DNA of 64,000 bases, taken from NCBI GenBank assembly GCA_030248295.1, contig JASANH010000735.1:62001-126000 (forward strand). The letters are read 5' to 3'. This DNA comes from Mesodorylaimus sp. YZB2_4. Lineage: Eukaryota; Nematoda; Enoplea; Dorylaimida; Dorylaimidae. Positions 20,735 through 32,600 of the stretch are shown piece after piece. A program made the position numbers and the translations under genes. The notes below the pieces were generated by a model, which was not told where the DNA came from, made no database searches, and saw nothing but the letters and a program-made list of their open reading frames with translations. Numbering within the stretch: position 1 is the stretch's first letter; each line of letters starts with the position of its first letter.

Positions 20735-23700
20735 TCACATGCAACCGCACTGTTTGACAACCACGTCTTCCAAGGTTTGTGTCATTTCTTCATTGTCGCC
20801 TGTCAGCACTGTGATGGTGAGGGGCGAGAATTTGACCGGGCTGCAGCACGGCGTCAATCCGCTGTTCCTCGCATCGCGATAGAGATTCATGGCTTCTGTG
20901 TAGAAAGCCGCTCCGTCCGTGTCAGCTGTGGCGAATCCACCGAAATTCGTGCACCGGCCCATGCAATAGTAGGAGTCGAAGGAGATGGGAGAGACGACCC
21001 TGAAGTGAAGGGTGGTCAGTGGACGAGTAAGTCTGGGAGGGTGGGTGCCCTGCCAAACTGAACAGGCTCACTGGATGTGGATGCCAGAGGCTGTCTGTGA
21101 ACCTCTGCTGGACGAATAGCCCGTAGGGAGTCCGAGAAGGTGTTGCAGAGTCAGTCAAGGAGGGTGGACTCACTGGGTGTTGGTGTGAGGTCAGTGGTAG
21201 ATGACATCCTTGTCAAACTGGATCACTACAGACTCACTGGATATGGGTGCGAGGGACTGCCTGTGGGCCCCTGCTAGCAGAAAGGCTAGTAGGCAGGAAG
21301 GTGTTGGCGAGTCAGCATATAACCCCCCGCCAGGGAGGCCATGGCGAGTGGGAGAGGAATATCGATCTCTCCTGGCTGGGAGACGTCAATCTCTCGGGTT
21401 GATGTTTGCCACATGTGCAGTCGCAAGACTCGCCTGCTCTAGCCGGAGTTTCTGTCCCACCCACTTTGGTCGGCCACCTCCCTCCTGCGCCTGTCAGGCC
21501 TGGTTCAAAGTCTTAGGGGTCACTCACTCACTAGGTTTGGGTGTGAGGTCAGTGGTAGGTGCCTGCACCCTTGTCAAACTGGATCACTACAGACTCACGG
21601 GATGCGGGGGACATCTAACCACGAGACTTACCACGATCCCCATCCCAGATCCTGGAAGTCGATGTGGACCCTTCGTCGGCAGCAGGGCATCAGATCGTCG
21701 TACTGTCCGACGGAGGTTTCGCGCAGGAAGGCCGAGTCCCACTGGTTCTCGCAATCCTCGATGATCAGCTGCCTGTTCATTCTACGTCCACTGGTCGAGT
21801 TGTGCCTTTGACCGGGGCCACTGATCGATCGTTTCCTGGGGCCGCGCTGGGTCGGTCTTTCAACCAGGCTCAGCTTGAGTACCAATGGGGGCCTGGCGAG
21901 GTCGTCTTCGGGGGCGGGCTGTCGACGATGGCTGTGCGCGCGGTGATCTCGGGGAGTGACTGACTGAATGCAAGGCTCTCCCTGCTCGTTCCGATTCACC
22001 AACGAGATGGTGACATTGGCGCCGGCAGTGGCTGACCAAAAGGATGCGAGGGCCAGGGTGAGGTCGGAGACGAACAAGGATCCGTTCAATTGCTGGCCAT
22101 GGACGAGACGGAACGGCGACCACCCGCCATCTCTGGCCATCGACCACGAGGAGGCGGTGGGGCCCGGGCTGATTGCATCCTCGTTGTCGTCCCCGTTCGG
22201 TCGATTGCGAACGTAAAGACGAGGTAACGACTCGTCGGCGTGCCACAATTCCAGTTCGGCTTTCTCCAATTCAGTATCGTACTGTGCTGATGAGGTGGAG
22301 GGCAATTTGGAATTGAATGAATAATGCATTACTCTGTCCGATGCGCATTCTAAATCATCGCCTCGGCGCCGTTGGTGGCCTTGATTATGGCGTCGACGAT
22401 GGGCCCTTTGTGCTCGCGGAGTCTCTGAAACCAAAATACGCAGTGTCAACTACCCGCGGGATACTGTACAGCGGGAGGATGGCTGTGCAGTAGCCCAGCA
22501 CTGCACCGCACTGAGGCGAGCCAGTCAGTCGTGAAGTCTTGCTTGCGGCCTGTCCCAAGTCCCGGCGGACGAATCCTCTTGCAGACGAGCGAACGGTCTC
22601 CGACTTCTAGTTGCCAAAGGCCGGTGAAACATCAACTCGGCCGGTTCAGCCGCACTTGTGGACAGCCAGGGAGGATGGCTGTGCATACTGCATCTAGCCC
22701 TGCACTGAAGCGGACCGGCGATCTTGCTTGTGGCAAGCTGTCCTGAGTGGCTGAGGAATCCTTCTGAGAGCAAGGGCAGCATAAGGCGAGTGCATAGTCC
22801 AAATTCTAGTTGCCAAAAGCTGGTGAAACATCAGCGCGGCAGGTTCAGCTGCACTTTTGGATACAGTTACAGGATGCTTTGCAACGGCCTAGTCGATGTT
22901 GCAAGGATACAGAGGGAAGCAGAGCACTACCAGGCTAGCGGCTTATGGCTTCCCAGTCGTGCTTCTAATCGGCATCCCTGGCTGCCGGTAGATCAATACC
23001 CTCCCATGGCCTGGCTGGGGGCCATCGTCCCGTCTGGTTGATGTTTCAGCCACACATGCAGTCGCGGACTCGCCTTGCCAGTCGGAGTCTTTCGTCCCAC
23101 ACACTTCTCATGTCTCTGGTGGTGCAGGGCAGACTGATCAGTGTCAGTCCATTTCTCATGGTCGTCTCAAGCATCGAATTTGAAAAAAAACCTGTGGCTT
23201 GACCCTCTGTGGCCGGAGAGGAGGCTCATACTCGCAGGCCCGAAAGCAAACCTCACCAGAGACTGTTGGGCACGTACTGGATGGTCATGTGTCTGTCCCA
23301 TGCCAGATGATTCTCCCCTAATAACACATTCACACAGATCGCGGTGATCCTACTGTAGGAGTATCCCCAATGCTCACCAACGTCTGGCGCTGATTGTGGC
23401 CTATCTGGCCTGCCCAATTTGAGAAACTGAGAATGAGACTCCTGAAGGTCTGAAGCTAAGGTGGGAGACTGTGTAGTCTGTACCTGTCCAGTGCTTGGTG
23501 GGTCGTCTTACTGTACTCGCCTCCGAAGCGCGGCCTCAAAAATTTGATCCCAAAATTAGCGTCTAAGTCTTGTTGGCAGGCGGTGTACAATACCCTGTAC
23601 AGCTACTGCGTACCCCTCCTATCCGCTTTCTCTGAAGTCCGAGATCACCCTGGGGCCCAACAGCACGAAGAACGCGGGAGACGAGGAGTCTCGCAGGCCC

Positions 23701-24286
23701 AGCACAGACCTGTCTCTTATGGCCAACTGAAAGATGGCTGCTTGGTATGACGGCTGTGTGAACTGGCAAATGCGAGAGATAAGTCCAATCGGCAGTGCCA
23801 GCAGAGCGAGGATGGCGGACACTTGGTCTCAAGCTTGCCTGGCTCGAATTACCTCACGAGAAATTATTGTATTTCATGAATGCGGCACTGGCGGGGTCCC
23901 AGGATACACACCTCAGAACAGGCGCAGTGTCCCTCACCTGGCACTCCGATAATTCTCAAAGTGTACTTCCGCACAGCCAGCTCCTCGTCCGGGCCATCGG
24001 AGTTGGTCTCAGCACTGGAAATCGATCTCCTTTGTTGATCGCGTCTGCTCCTCCACTGAGATGCCTCGGGTGGCGCGTGGTCGACGTGCAAGGCTTGCAG
24101 CATTCTTTGCTGGAACCAGTGTCGATGGAGACGGTCCAGGGCCTGCACACCTCGGGCCCACACGTCCCGCTGTTCCTCGGCCGACAGATCGCCATTGGTT
24201 GTGCTCTTGCAACACGATGCCGACTCGACGATCGGAGAATAACTGGCCACAACGATAGCCACCAGCACAATTCTAATATTCGTCAT
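20735..24286 (-). CDS. TGF-beta superfamily ligand, activin/myostatin class
   Basis: Three minus-strand exons, 24286-23938, 22424-21632 and 20999-20735, give 468 residues. It is a secreted signalling precursor. A signal peptide ends near residue 22 (VAIVVASYSPIVESA). A long prodomain follows, with N-glycosylation sequons (NGS, NVT). A basic RGPRKR-S site fits furin cleavage. The mature part has nine cysteines: an early DC, then CC, YYC, GRC, CC and the terminal CGC. The DLGWGSWVVSPISFDSYYC box, split by the last intron after the Trp codon begins, is the family core. The extra Cys upstream and the paired CC put it with TGF-beta, activin and myostatin rather than BMPs. It ends one residue after CGC, as usual. 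The last exon is 216 bp from the CCDC93 stop, tail to tail. Orthology within the class is not resolved. Confidence 0.92.
21310..21500 (-). mobile_element. Family A dispersed repeat (TGF-beta intron 2)
   Basis: CCATGGCGAGTGGGAGAGG, CTGGCTGGGAGACGTC and GGGTTGATGTTT are the reverse complement of the family A core. The surrounding intron also holds a direct duplication containing AACTGGATCACTACAGACTC at about 21217 and 21575. Confidence 0.65.
22600..23100. mobile_element. Cluster of family A-like copies (TGF-beta intron 1)
   Basis: Three related pieces lie here: GTGAAACATCAACTCGGCCG near 22620, GTGAAACATCAGCGCGGCAG near 22820, and an inverted GTCTGGTTGATGTTTCAGCC near 23032. The first two share the flank GGTTCAGC-GCACTTxTGGA and look like a local duplication. 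The rest of the 1.5 kb intron has no gene. Confidence 0.5.
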
Positions 24287-25787
24287 GCTGGTTTAAAAAA
24301 CTGTCAGCCGTCAAAAAATGACTGCCTTATTGAAAAATGAATTCTTCACTCGGGTAACTCGAGTGCACCGGACTCGATGCAAGGTGATGGATGAAGGCGA
24401 GAGGGGCTCGGCTGATGGCTGCGATCCACAAACTGTAAACACTTTCTAGTCTTGTCTGCAGGAGAGAGGAGTAGACGAAACAAGGTTGGACCTTGGAGCA
24501 AGGATAGCTAAAACAAACCCAAACTGTTGATCATGGGGCCGTGGCGAAGACTGGGGGCAGACCACCAGCACGAACGACTAGTCTAGGAGGAAGTGGGGGA
24601 CTTGGCAAACATAACCCGCCCCTCCAGACCGTCTACAGTAGTCTTAGTTTGGGAACGGCGGGTGTCCGACGTCTGAATCGGTTCATCGACGTTCACATCG
24701 TGACCGTGCGAGGCAGCTGGCTTCGGTGAATGATGAGGCAATAACGGGAAGGCGCGACCAGAATGGAATGATCGATTAATGCCTCCATGATTCCTGCCCG
24801 CCCCCAACCCAATCGGCGGGTGGTAGGGCAGAGAAAAACGAGTTGGAAACCTCAGTCGCGACACGCCGTCTTCTTTTTTCTCCCCCATTTCCCATGCAAG
24901 ACGGCCAGACAATGATCCGAGAAGAGATGGCTGCTCATAGAGTACAGTAGGCCATGCACTCGGAGGACTGTCCATCTCCACAGGCTTAGTGGGCTGGGCA
25001 GAGGGTGAGTGCAAAGGGGGGTAGACAGGCCATCCTACAATTGGGGGGGGGGGGGGGTCAAAGGTCATGCCCCTGAAATGTGATGCACCCACCGCAAAGG
25101 GGTGTACAGTGATGATCGATCAGCTATGGCCTGGGAGCAGCCAGCTGGGTGACTGCGAGTAGAGTGCAAGTGGCAGGCCGAGGTGAGAAGAGTAATCATT
25201 CACACCGTCCCCCATCGTCGATCATTGCAGCCAGGCAGCTGATTGGCCCCGGGGGGGGGGGGGGGTCACACGCCAGTGCAGAAGCAAGACAGAGGCTCAT
25301 CGTCGGGTGCACAACTGGCGTGGACGAGTGTGCAGACTAGCCCCCACTGTCCCACAGACTTATCAAAGGTGGACGGGTGTTTGGGTGGCGGGGAATGTCG
25401 GCCAGTCGACGGCGTTCCAGGCGGCGGGTGTCCAGTGGGCACGACGAGACGGCGCCGCGCCCGATTTGCCAGCCGCAGTTGAGAAAAGTACGAAACGTCA
25501 GTTGCGACGTCACGCTACCAATGTCCTGTCGGCCCCCGTACAAGGCGGTGACCACACGCCAGCCAGTTCACACCCAACCACGGGTGGTCTACCTGCACAG
25601 ACTAGACGTCTCTGAGAAAGACATAAACAATCCCGACTTCAAAACGGCCGCATCCAACTCCCTCCAATCATCACTGCCACCTGCCGACAATGAGTCACAC
25701 CCAATCGCCAGTCATATTTTTGCATCAGACAACATCCAAACCACCAACATCAAAAAGTGTTAACCGAGCACCCCCCCCCCCCCAGTT
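24287..25787. other. Intergenic region with G/C homopolymers
   Basis: This 1.5 kb separates the TGF-beta start from the PWP1 stop; both genes run on the minus strand. It must include the TGF-beta promoter. It contains G tracts at about 25047 and 25250 and a C tract at about 25770. The many ORFs across it are GC-rich and show no splice logic or family resemblance. No gene is seen. Confidence 0.6.
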
Positions 25788-28700
25788 TCATTCATCGTCT
25801 CTTCCCTGTTGCCTTTCTTCATTTCCAGTTGCAACTCCGAATTCTTGCGTCACTGAAACAAAAACAATGGTTACTGCCGATTGGCACCCCAGGCCCACCA
25901 GACTAGGTAGGGCATAGCAAATGGCCAGACGTCACTGCACGTCCAGTACAGTCTCTGCTCCCCTGTGCCCCGCTCCACAAGTACCTTTCTCATCCGCCCT
26001 GATATCCCACAAATAAACACCGTCCTCTGACTCGCCTCCCACAGCCAACATCCAAGGATTGTCCGGACAGAACGAACAGCAAAACAGCTTGCCCTGAAAC
26101 CGAAGATGGCCTGCATTCTGGCTCTGACCTCGCCCAAGAATTCTCAGCTCCATCACTCACCAATTTCAGTTTCTTCTTGGTCACAAGTCGGAGCGGTTTC
26201 TCGCCTGCACCTTGCGAACTCCAGATCTTCACCACGCCATCCACACCGCAACTCGCCAAGCAATGCCTCGTCGTCGGATGGAGGGCTACACCTAAAATTC
26301 TCCGACCTGCACAGTCCACCATCAGCAATGCTACTGTACTTACCCGACACAGCATCCTCGTGAGCCTTCTCCATACGATTCCCCGCCTGCACTGTCTCCT
26401 GCCGAGTGTCGATATGGAAAATATCCCCCGTGTCCGACGTCGCAAAAAACCAAAACGGCTCCCACCTATTCCAATGCACTTTCTCCACTTCGACACCTGG
26501 CAATGACCACTGCCGCTGACTAGCGCACTGCCTGCAGTCCCACAAATTCAGCAATCTACAATGGACACTCAGTCAAGTTGAGAGACAAGCCAACGAGCTC
26601 CATTACCCCAAACAGTCCTAAACCTGAAACCATAATTTACACACCATACAGTCATGCGACATTTACGTTTTGGTAAACATAGGGCGTCAAATAAGTCTTA
26701 AGAGACGCAGAACATACGCCATAAAACTCCAAAGCACCACTTTATAACACAGGATGTGTAAAATATGGTTGCAGACACGGTTTCCCATGGACTTTCCTTA
26801 CTCATCACGTACTCACCCATCACATCCACCAGAAAGCAGTAAATTCTCTTCGAGAGGATGCCACTTGACCGCTTGCACCTAAAACCTACCATTACTGACA
26901 AAGTACACCCCCCCAGTTGCACATACCTTGTCAGTGTGATTGGTGAGCACGTTGGACCCCTGGCCAACATCGATATCCCATAAAATCACGCTCATATCCG
27001 CCGAACAGCTGGCCAAAATATGCGGCATATTACGATTCCATGACAAATCCAAAATTGCCTCGGTGTGGGAAATGGCCTTCTGAAAACAAGTGGTCATAAA
27101 TCAATGAAAATCAACTATAAGAATGAACATACCTTCTTCTTCTTCTTTGGTTCGGCGGACGTCTCTCCGCCATCATCCTCTCCTTTTTTAGCTTTCTTTT
27201 TCTTCTTTTTCTTTCCGTCATCCGGGCTCCCTAGTATGCCCACGGGCTCCACACTTTCCACCAAATCCAAATCCCATAACTGCACAACGTTCGATAATCC
27301 TCCCACGGCACATAAGTTGCCTCCTGAAAAGTAAAACATTGCAAAAAAGACCTTCTCGCAGGCTGAATGGCCCTACATTGGAGAAGGTACCGCGGGGAGT
27401 GTGTGGTGAAACCAAGCCTGGCGGCAAAAATTCCGACTGAGGCAGGTAAGTCAAATATACCTGCGGCTGAAACATCAACCCGACGGGTTGACGTTTCCCA
27501 GCCAGGGGAGATCGACTACTCTCCCACTCGCCATGCCCAGCTAGGCACGAGGATTACAATGGTCCCAAAAAGACCCCAGGCAGGCCTTCAAGTCATAGGA
27601 GCCACAGAAATCAACGTGGAGAGTTTGTGCCTCGCCTGAAGAGAGTTTATCGACAGGCCAATACACAACCTTCCCTACAGACCAAACACACCTATTACAG
27701 GCATAGGGAAGGTGTAGGACCCTCAGCTCAGCTTGGTTGGCCAACGATAAGTTGTCAGGGTGCCTTGTGACCAAGCCTCCGACTCCGACTGGAGCAAGGC
27801 GAGTCCAGGACAGTGCTGTGAGAATCGTCTCTTCACAGAGCAGGCCCCGTTCTCTCATTCCCATCCTCAAAATGGGAAGCGTGCATTTTAAATTTAGCGA
27901 GGAAAAATTGACATTTTTAAATTTCAAAAAAGGCGGGAAAACTTTTCTGTGCATAAATCCGTCAGCCATCAGGGCCTTCCCATATTTGGTACTAACCTTG
28001 CCTCTCGTTGCCAGGATCGTAATTTATCGTCTCGATACAAATGGGAGGGCAATCGAGCGGGTAATCGTGGTGGATATAAAAACTGTCTCCATTCTCGTTA
28101 TACACTAAAGAGAAAATGTCAATTGATGCATCGTGATTTTACAAAGTCGTCGATTCCTCTCACCGTACACTTCCAATCCGTATTCGTCTTCCATCACCCG
28201 ACCGAGCAATAACAAATTGTCATCTGGGCGTAATTTGAAGTCCTCGTCGTCATCGTCCGAATCCTGAAAAGATGCTGACTCTAGTTCACTGGTTGCAAGA
28301 GGGCTTGTGCGACCCACGTGCCCAGCTGGGAGACGTCAACCCGTCGAGTTGATGTTTCAGCCTTGCTCCAGTCGGAGTCTGCCCCATATTCTCTCCTGCG
28401 CCTGCCAGACTTGGTGGCACTTGGAGCAGCAGAACCAGGGCTGCGCCAGAAGGTGAAGCCGGGTAGGAGCAACAGGATCAGACCGACCGGGCTCGAACTG
28501 GACTTGGACCAGGCCAGCAATGCGAAAAGGCTTGCCTCCCGATTCAGTAAAACTCCTACTCACCTGGTTCGCCACGTATGGGTCGTCCTCGTTCGACGCA
28601 AACACTGCCAGTCCTTTCAAATGTTGATCCTCCGTCATGTCTGAACACAAACTAGTAAGGGGACTGGCTGGCACATTTAGCAGTCAAACCTGGCTTACCA

Positions 28701-29107
28701 TCGTCCTCGTCATACTTCGCCATATCATATCGTTTATCAGCATCATCGTTATCAGGACCAGAGTCGGAGTCCTCATCGTTCGCTTCTCTTTTCCGGGCAT
28801 TACTTCCACGCAGACCTCGTTGCCCCCTCTCTGACGTCGATTGCTCACCCCCGTCGCTTTCGCTACTTTCCGCTGATACGGCTGAAGCACCTTGTAACAG
28901 CTGTTGCAGCTCTTCCTTCGCCAATTTCACCTGATACAGAGAAAAACACAGCATATTCGACAGATTCTACCGCCGGTTGTGGAACAATTAACCAGATCTG
29001 TACTGAAATCTGAACCTGTTTCACATTTCTAGACTCGTACCAACCTTGTGAGGCGTCGCTGACGGAACACCTCGACCAACCCATGCGATGCACGGAACCA
29101 ACTTCAT
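25788..29107 (-). CDS. PWP1: PWP1, WD40 nucleolar protein
   Basis: Twelve minus-strand exons: 29107-29045, 28930-28699, 28640-28564, 28263-28164, 28104-27997, 27323-27133, 27079-26927, 26878-26817, 26555-26344, 26306-26161, 26093-25985, 25852-25788. They give 505 residues against 501 in human. PWP1 is a chromatin-associated WD protein needed for rRNA transcription and growth. The start MKLVPCIAWVGRGV matches the family. An acidic serine-rich segment follows, then NLCAVGG-VVQLWDLDLVE, a Lys-rich insert (seven Lys in a row), and TEAILDLSWN. Further WD repeats carry SADMSVILWD, CGVDGVVKIW and EDGVYLWDIR. The C-terminus VTQEFGVATG fits the family end. The first donor (GTTGGT) is weak. A 3' splice site (TTTTAG) lies just before the ATG, so a non-coding first exon is likely. 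Confidence 0.96.
26620..26780. mobile_element. Family C element (PWP1 intron 8)
   Basis: CCTGAAACCATAATTTACAC near 26621 and TGTGTAAAATATGGTTGCAG near 26756 are inverted copies of the family C terminus, about 135 bp apart, as expected for a small element with terminal inverted repeats. Confidence 0.6.
27420..27545 (+). mobile_element. Family A dispersed repeat (PWP1 intron 5)
   Basis: CGGCTGAAACATCAACCCGA, GGTTGACGTTTCCCAGCCAG and CTCTCCCACTCGCCATG form a nearly complete copy. It is preceded by the ATTCCGACTGAGGCAGG flank that is also seen at 60030. Confidence 0.75.
28315..28440 (-). mobile_element. Family A dispersed repeat (PWP1 intron 3)
   Basis: CAGCTGGGAGACGTCAACCC, GTCGAGTTGATGTTTCAGCC and CTTGCTCCAGTCGGAGTC are the reverse complement of the family A core and its flank. 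Confidence 0.7.
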
Positions 29108-29631
29108 TGCATCCACCAAATTCTAAAACTAGAAAAAACAAGAAAAGAGGGTCTCCAGCACGAAATATCTTCCAGAACCAGCATTAAACAAAAGCACTTT
29201 GCTGACCTAAAAACTTTCTAAGGCACGAACGGAATCAATCAAAACGAACCTCGATCAATCGCCGCCACCAAGGCCTTCTTGGAACAGCTCGCAGCGGTGA
29301 CAGTACACCGCATTTTTCTAACTATTTCTCACTCTTTTAAAACAAAATATAAATATCAAAGCTAAAAAAATATGCAAGAAAATGAGGCTAGTAAAATTTT
29401 TTGAAAGTTTTATGCGAAAATAAGTAACTATATCTAAATTTTTGTCCCATTTAGAAAGAATTTAGTTTTATAAATTGGTTAGGAATACATGCAATGTCTA
29501 CTCATCAAATCCTTGTGCGCGATAATCTGTTCCAAAAAAGGACCTTTTCCCAGATTTTGTATAAAAAGTGTGCCGATTATTTAATTATTTATCGGTTGTA
29601 AGAATAAATTTAATTGCGTGAAAACGCTTTC
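29108..29631. other. Divergent intergenic region, PWP1/SNX13
   Basis: This 524 bp region holds both promoters. On the minus strand a 21-codon open stretch from an ATG at about 29315 ends at a possible donor near 29250, and a TTTTTAG acceptor lies near 29207. That could be a non-coding or upstream exon of PWP1, but I cannot join it in frame. The half toward SNX13 is AT-rich. No repeat was recognised. Confidence 0.45.
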
Positions 29632-32600
29632 ATGAGTGGCCAACTGATAATATGCGTTTTTGTGGCAACCGTCCTTTTCTTCTTGACCTTTGGTCTTCGA
29701 GGATTCGCATCGTGCATTGTATGTCTTCTATTTCTTGTCTTGGGGTAAGAACCAATGGTGTTTTCGAGGTTTTCTTGTGTGCTTTCTGCTGTTTTTGTCA
29801 AAAACTTCACAGAAAACTTTTGAATCGTGTTCAAAACCCTTCCTTGGTCGAACGATCAAGCAAAATCTGATTGATATGATCGATTTGAGCGATCTATCGA
29901 TTCAATTTTCTCCAGCCAACTCAGCGAGCGCTCATTTAAAAGGGGAGGATTCTAGCTTCCAGCTTTGTACAGCACGAGTCTGTAGCGTATTTGCGGCAAC
30001 ACTAATTCCAAATTTGCTGAATTCTCTCCGATTGTTTTAGATCCTCTTGCTTGCACAGACTTTTGTTTTGCACGCGCACTAAAACCTTTCCAATTGCGAA
30101 TAATGTAAATAATTGCCATATTTTAGAATTCTGGCCAACGTTCTTCGACGGGGTTGGCGCAGGGCCGATGAATTAGCGAGGGAATTTGCGACGCTGGACG
30201 TCTGCTTGAAAGCATCGCCGTTGGACTTGGTGTGTTGAAAGGGTATTTTCGTTTTGATTTTGTGTTTATCCGTGGTTTTTCCTTTTTCAGCCAGATCTAC
30301 GATCAGCGAAAGTGGAGACACGATTGACTGGCTCGCACATCATCGATCCGCACATAATCGATGTGAGTACTGTGTGCTGGTCGGATAGTCCGCATTGACG
30401 TATGTGTTTCAGATTATTGATTACCTCCTGCGGGATTTCGTGGAATCATGGTACCAGAAGATCACCGACGATCAACAATTTCCAATTCGTTTGAAATCGG
30501 TCGCTTTCAGGGCTACTTCGAGACTAGCAGTTGCGTAAGTGTTTTGGCTCGGATTCGTCAAGTAATTTATGAAAATTCTGGTTGTTTCAGAATGCGGCAA
30601 GTGGACTGGGTTCCTTTGCTTACTCAACAAGTAGTGGACGATTTCGCATCGCATATCCGTCTTTATCGCCGGTCGAAAGAGAAAGCGGAACAGCAAAAAG
30701 GAAACAAACGATTAGAGGCGGACTCGTCATCTCAGTCCAATGATTCGTCATCGTCGGATGATCTCGAGACTATTTTCTTCGATCTGGAGCTTGAAATGGA
30801 AAGACATTATTGTCGCGATTTGGTATCGACCTCTACTCATTATGAAAGCGGTAGGAGCTCCGTTTTTTGGACTGGTATAGTATAATTCAGTTATCGATTG
30901 CCAATTTCAGCTTATCTTCATGATCTGACTAGCATACTGCTCTACCTTCTACTTCCGGAAGAGGAATTCGATGACAAGCCATCATTTTTCCTTCTTCGGG
31001 TAAGTAGATGTGGCTTGCTCTGTGGAGTCTCTCGTCATGACTTTTCTTGCCTTGCAGGAAATTCTTGTGAAAAAAGTGTTTGTAACTGCGTTGGATTTGA
31101 TTTCGGATCCGGATTTCGTCAATCAAACGGTGGTTTGGTTGGTAAGTGTACTTTTTGTTTTGTCCAAGATGGAGGGTGGGCATATACGTGCTAAAATGGG
31201 AACGATACAGAGATTAGCATGGTCCCTGCGCAAGAATGAAACGCAAATTCGTGAACCCTCCCCTCTAATCGTAAGTGCGCACCCAGTGTGAGAGGCAGAC
31301 GCCTAACCCACTGGGCCACGACCCCGCCACGGCCACGGCCATGGGTTTTTTGTAGGAAAAAATAAAACCTATTTTGAAAAATGGCGGGAAAATTTCCGCT
31401 AAACTTTGCCCATGCCTGTAAGTGGCTCCGAAAGTGCAACCCGTCCCGTCCTTGACCCTCCCTGTTCATAGAGGGTGGGGCATGTGTTTCGTATGTCCGA
31501 TCTGGACCATTTTAGAAGCCCGACACCCCCTGACCTGATCCTGACACCGTGTCCCATGACTGGATGTCAGTATCAGGGGTCAGAGTCGGAGTGTCATGGT
31601 CAGGGGGGATGTGCCTTGTATCGCCGCGGCTGTTACTGCCGTTTGTGTTACCGCCGCTCCATTACCGCTGGTCCCTGTTACCGCCGTTTTTCTTACAGCC
31701 AGGCTCTGTCACCGCCGTCTCTGTGACTGCCCTTTATTATTACTGCCGTTTGTCTTCATAGTTACTGAACAGTGAACAAATTTACTGAACCCTTACGTCA
31801 CCAGAACAAAAGCGGAGAGACAGGGAGACGCGCAGGAGTACAGGAGAATAAGGTCATCACGATCGAGATCACTGTGCTTGAGGGCCATGTTCTTGCGGCG
31901 GACGATGGAATCGCCAGTGCATTTGTCGCAGCTGTACCTACTTCTTAAGGGCGCCAGCCAGTCAAAACCCGATTGGACTCGCTAAATTGTACGACACTCC
32001 TTGAATGAAATGAACTGTTCTGTACCTATTGCCAAGTGGATTCTCGGCTATGGGACAAGCTCTTCTTCAGCTCTTTTTCTCATATAGGCGATCTTCTTCT
32101 GGACTAGAGCTCGTTCTGGATCCGGCGGGTGTTCGTGGTTACCTCGAGGAATAGGACCTTTCTGAAGATTTGTCCAAAGCTTCCCGCGGCAACTATCTTC
32201 GATACAGCGATGTATATATATATATATGTCCAGAAGACAAAAGCCAGAAGGTCACAGAGTAGACAAAGGATAGCAGCAACGAGGCCGGCGGTAATAAAAA
32301 AGGTGGTAACGGAAGCTGGCGGTAATGGGATTCGGCAGTAACAGAAACGGCGGTAACAGGGTGGCGGTACAAGCGACGGCGGTAACGCGAACGGCGATAC
32401 TAGCCTACACCCGGTCAGGGTGACAGTGCCATGGTCAGGGGTCAGTGTCAGTGTCAAGATCAGGGTAACAGGGCCAGGGGGTCAGGGTTAGGGTCTGGGT
32501 GTCAGGGGGGATCGTGTCAGAGTGTCAAGGTCAGCATGACAGGGCCAGGGGTCAGGGTCAATGTCAAGGTCAGGGTGACAGGGTCAGGGGTCAGTGTCAA

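Noticed and set aside
21860..22449. Overlapping long ORFs on both strands around 22 kb
   Set aside because: Only the minus-strand frame that joins the TGF-beta exons by proper splice sites makes sense. The others are GC-rich shadows.
24541..25763. Several ORFs of 60-170 codons in 24.5-25.8 kb
   Set aside because: They are biased in composition, cross homopolymer tracts, lack splice sites that would link them, and resemble no protein.
27997..28005. GC-AG intron (AG|GCAAGG) after PWP1 exon 5
   Set aside because: A normal GTTAGT donor six bases further gives the correct phase and joins to GNLCAVGG. The GC donor gives the wrong frame.
29240..29315. Short minus-strand exon MRCTVTAASCSKKALVAAID upstream of PWP1
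   Set aside because: It is open and has a possible donor, but I could not connect it in frame to any acceptor. It is left as a possible UTR exon.
29719..29750. Alternative donor GGGTAAGA at 29745 for SNX13 exon 1
   Set aside because: It would put exon 2 out of frame and into an early stop. The GTATGT donor at 29719 keeps the frame that matches the SNX13 N-terminus.
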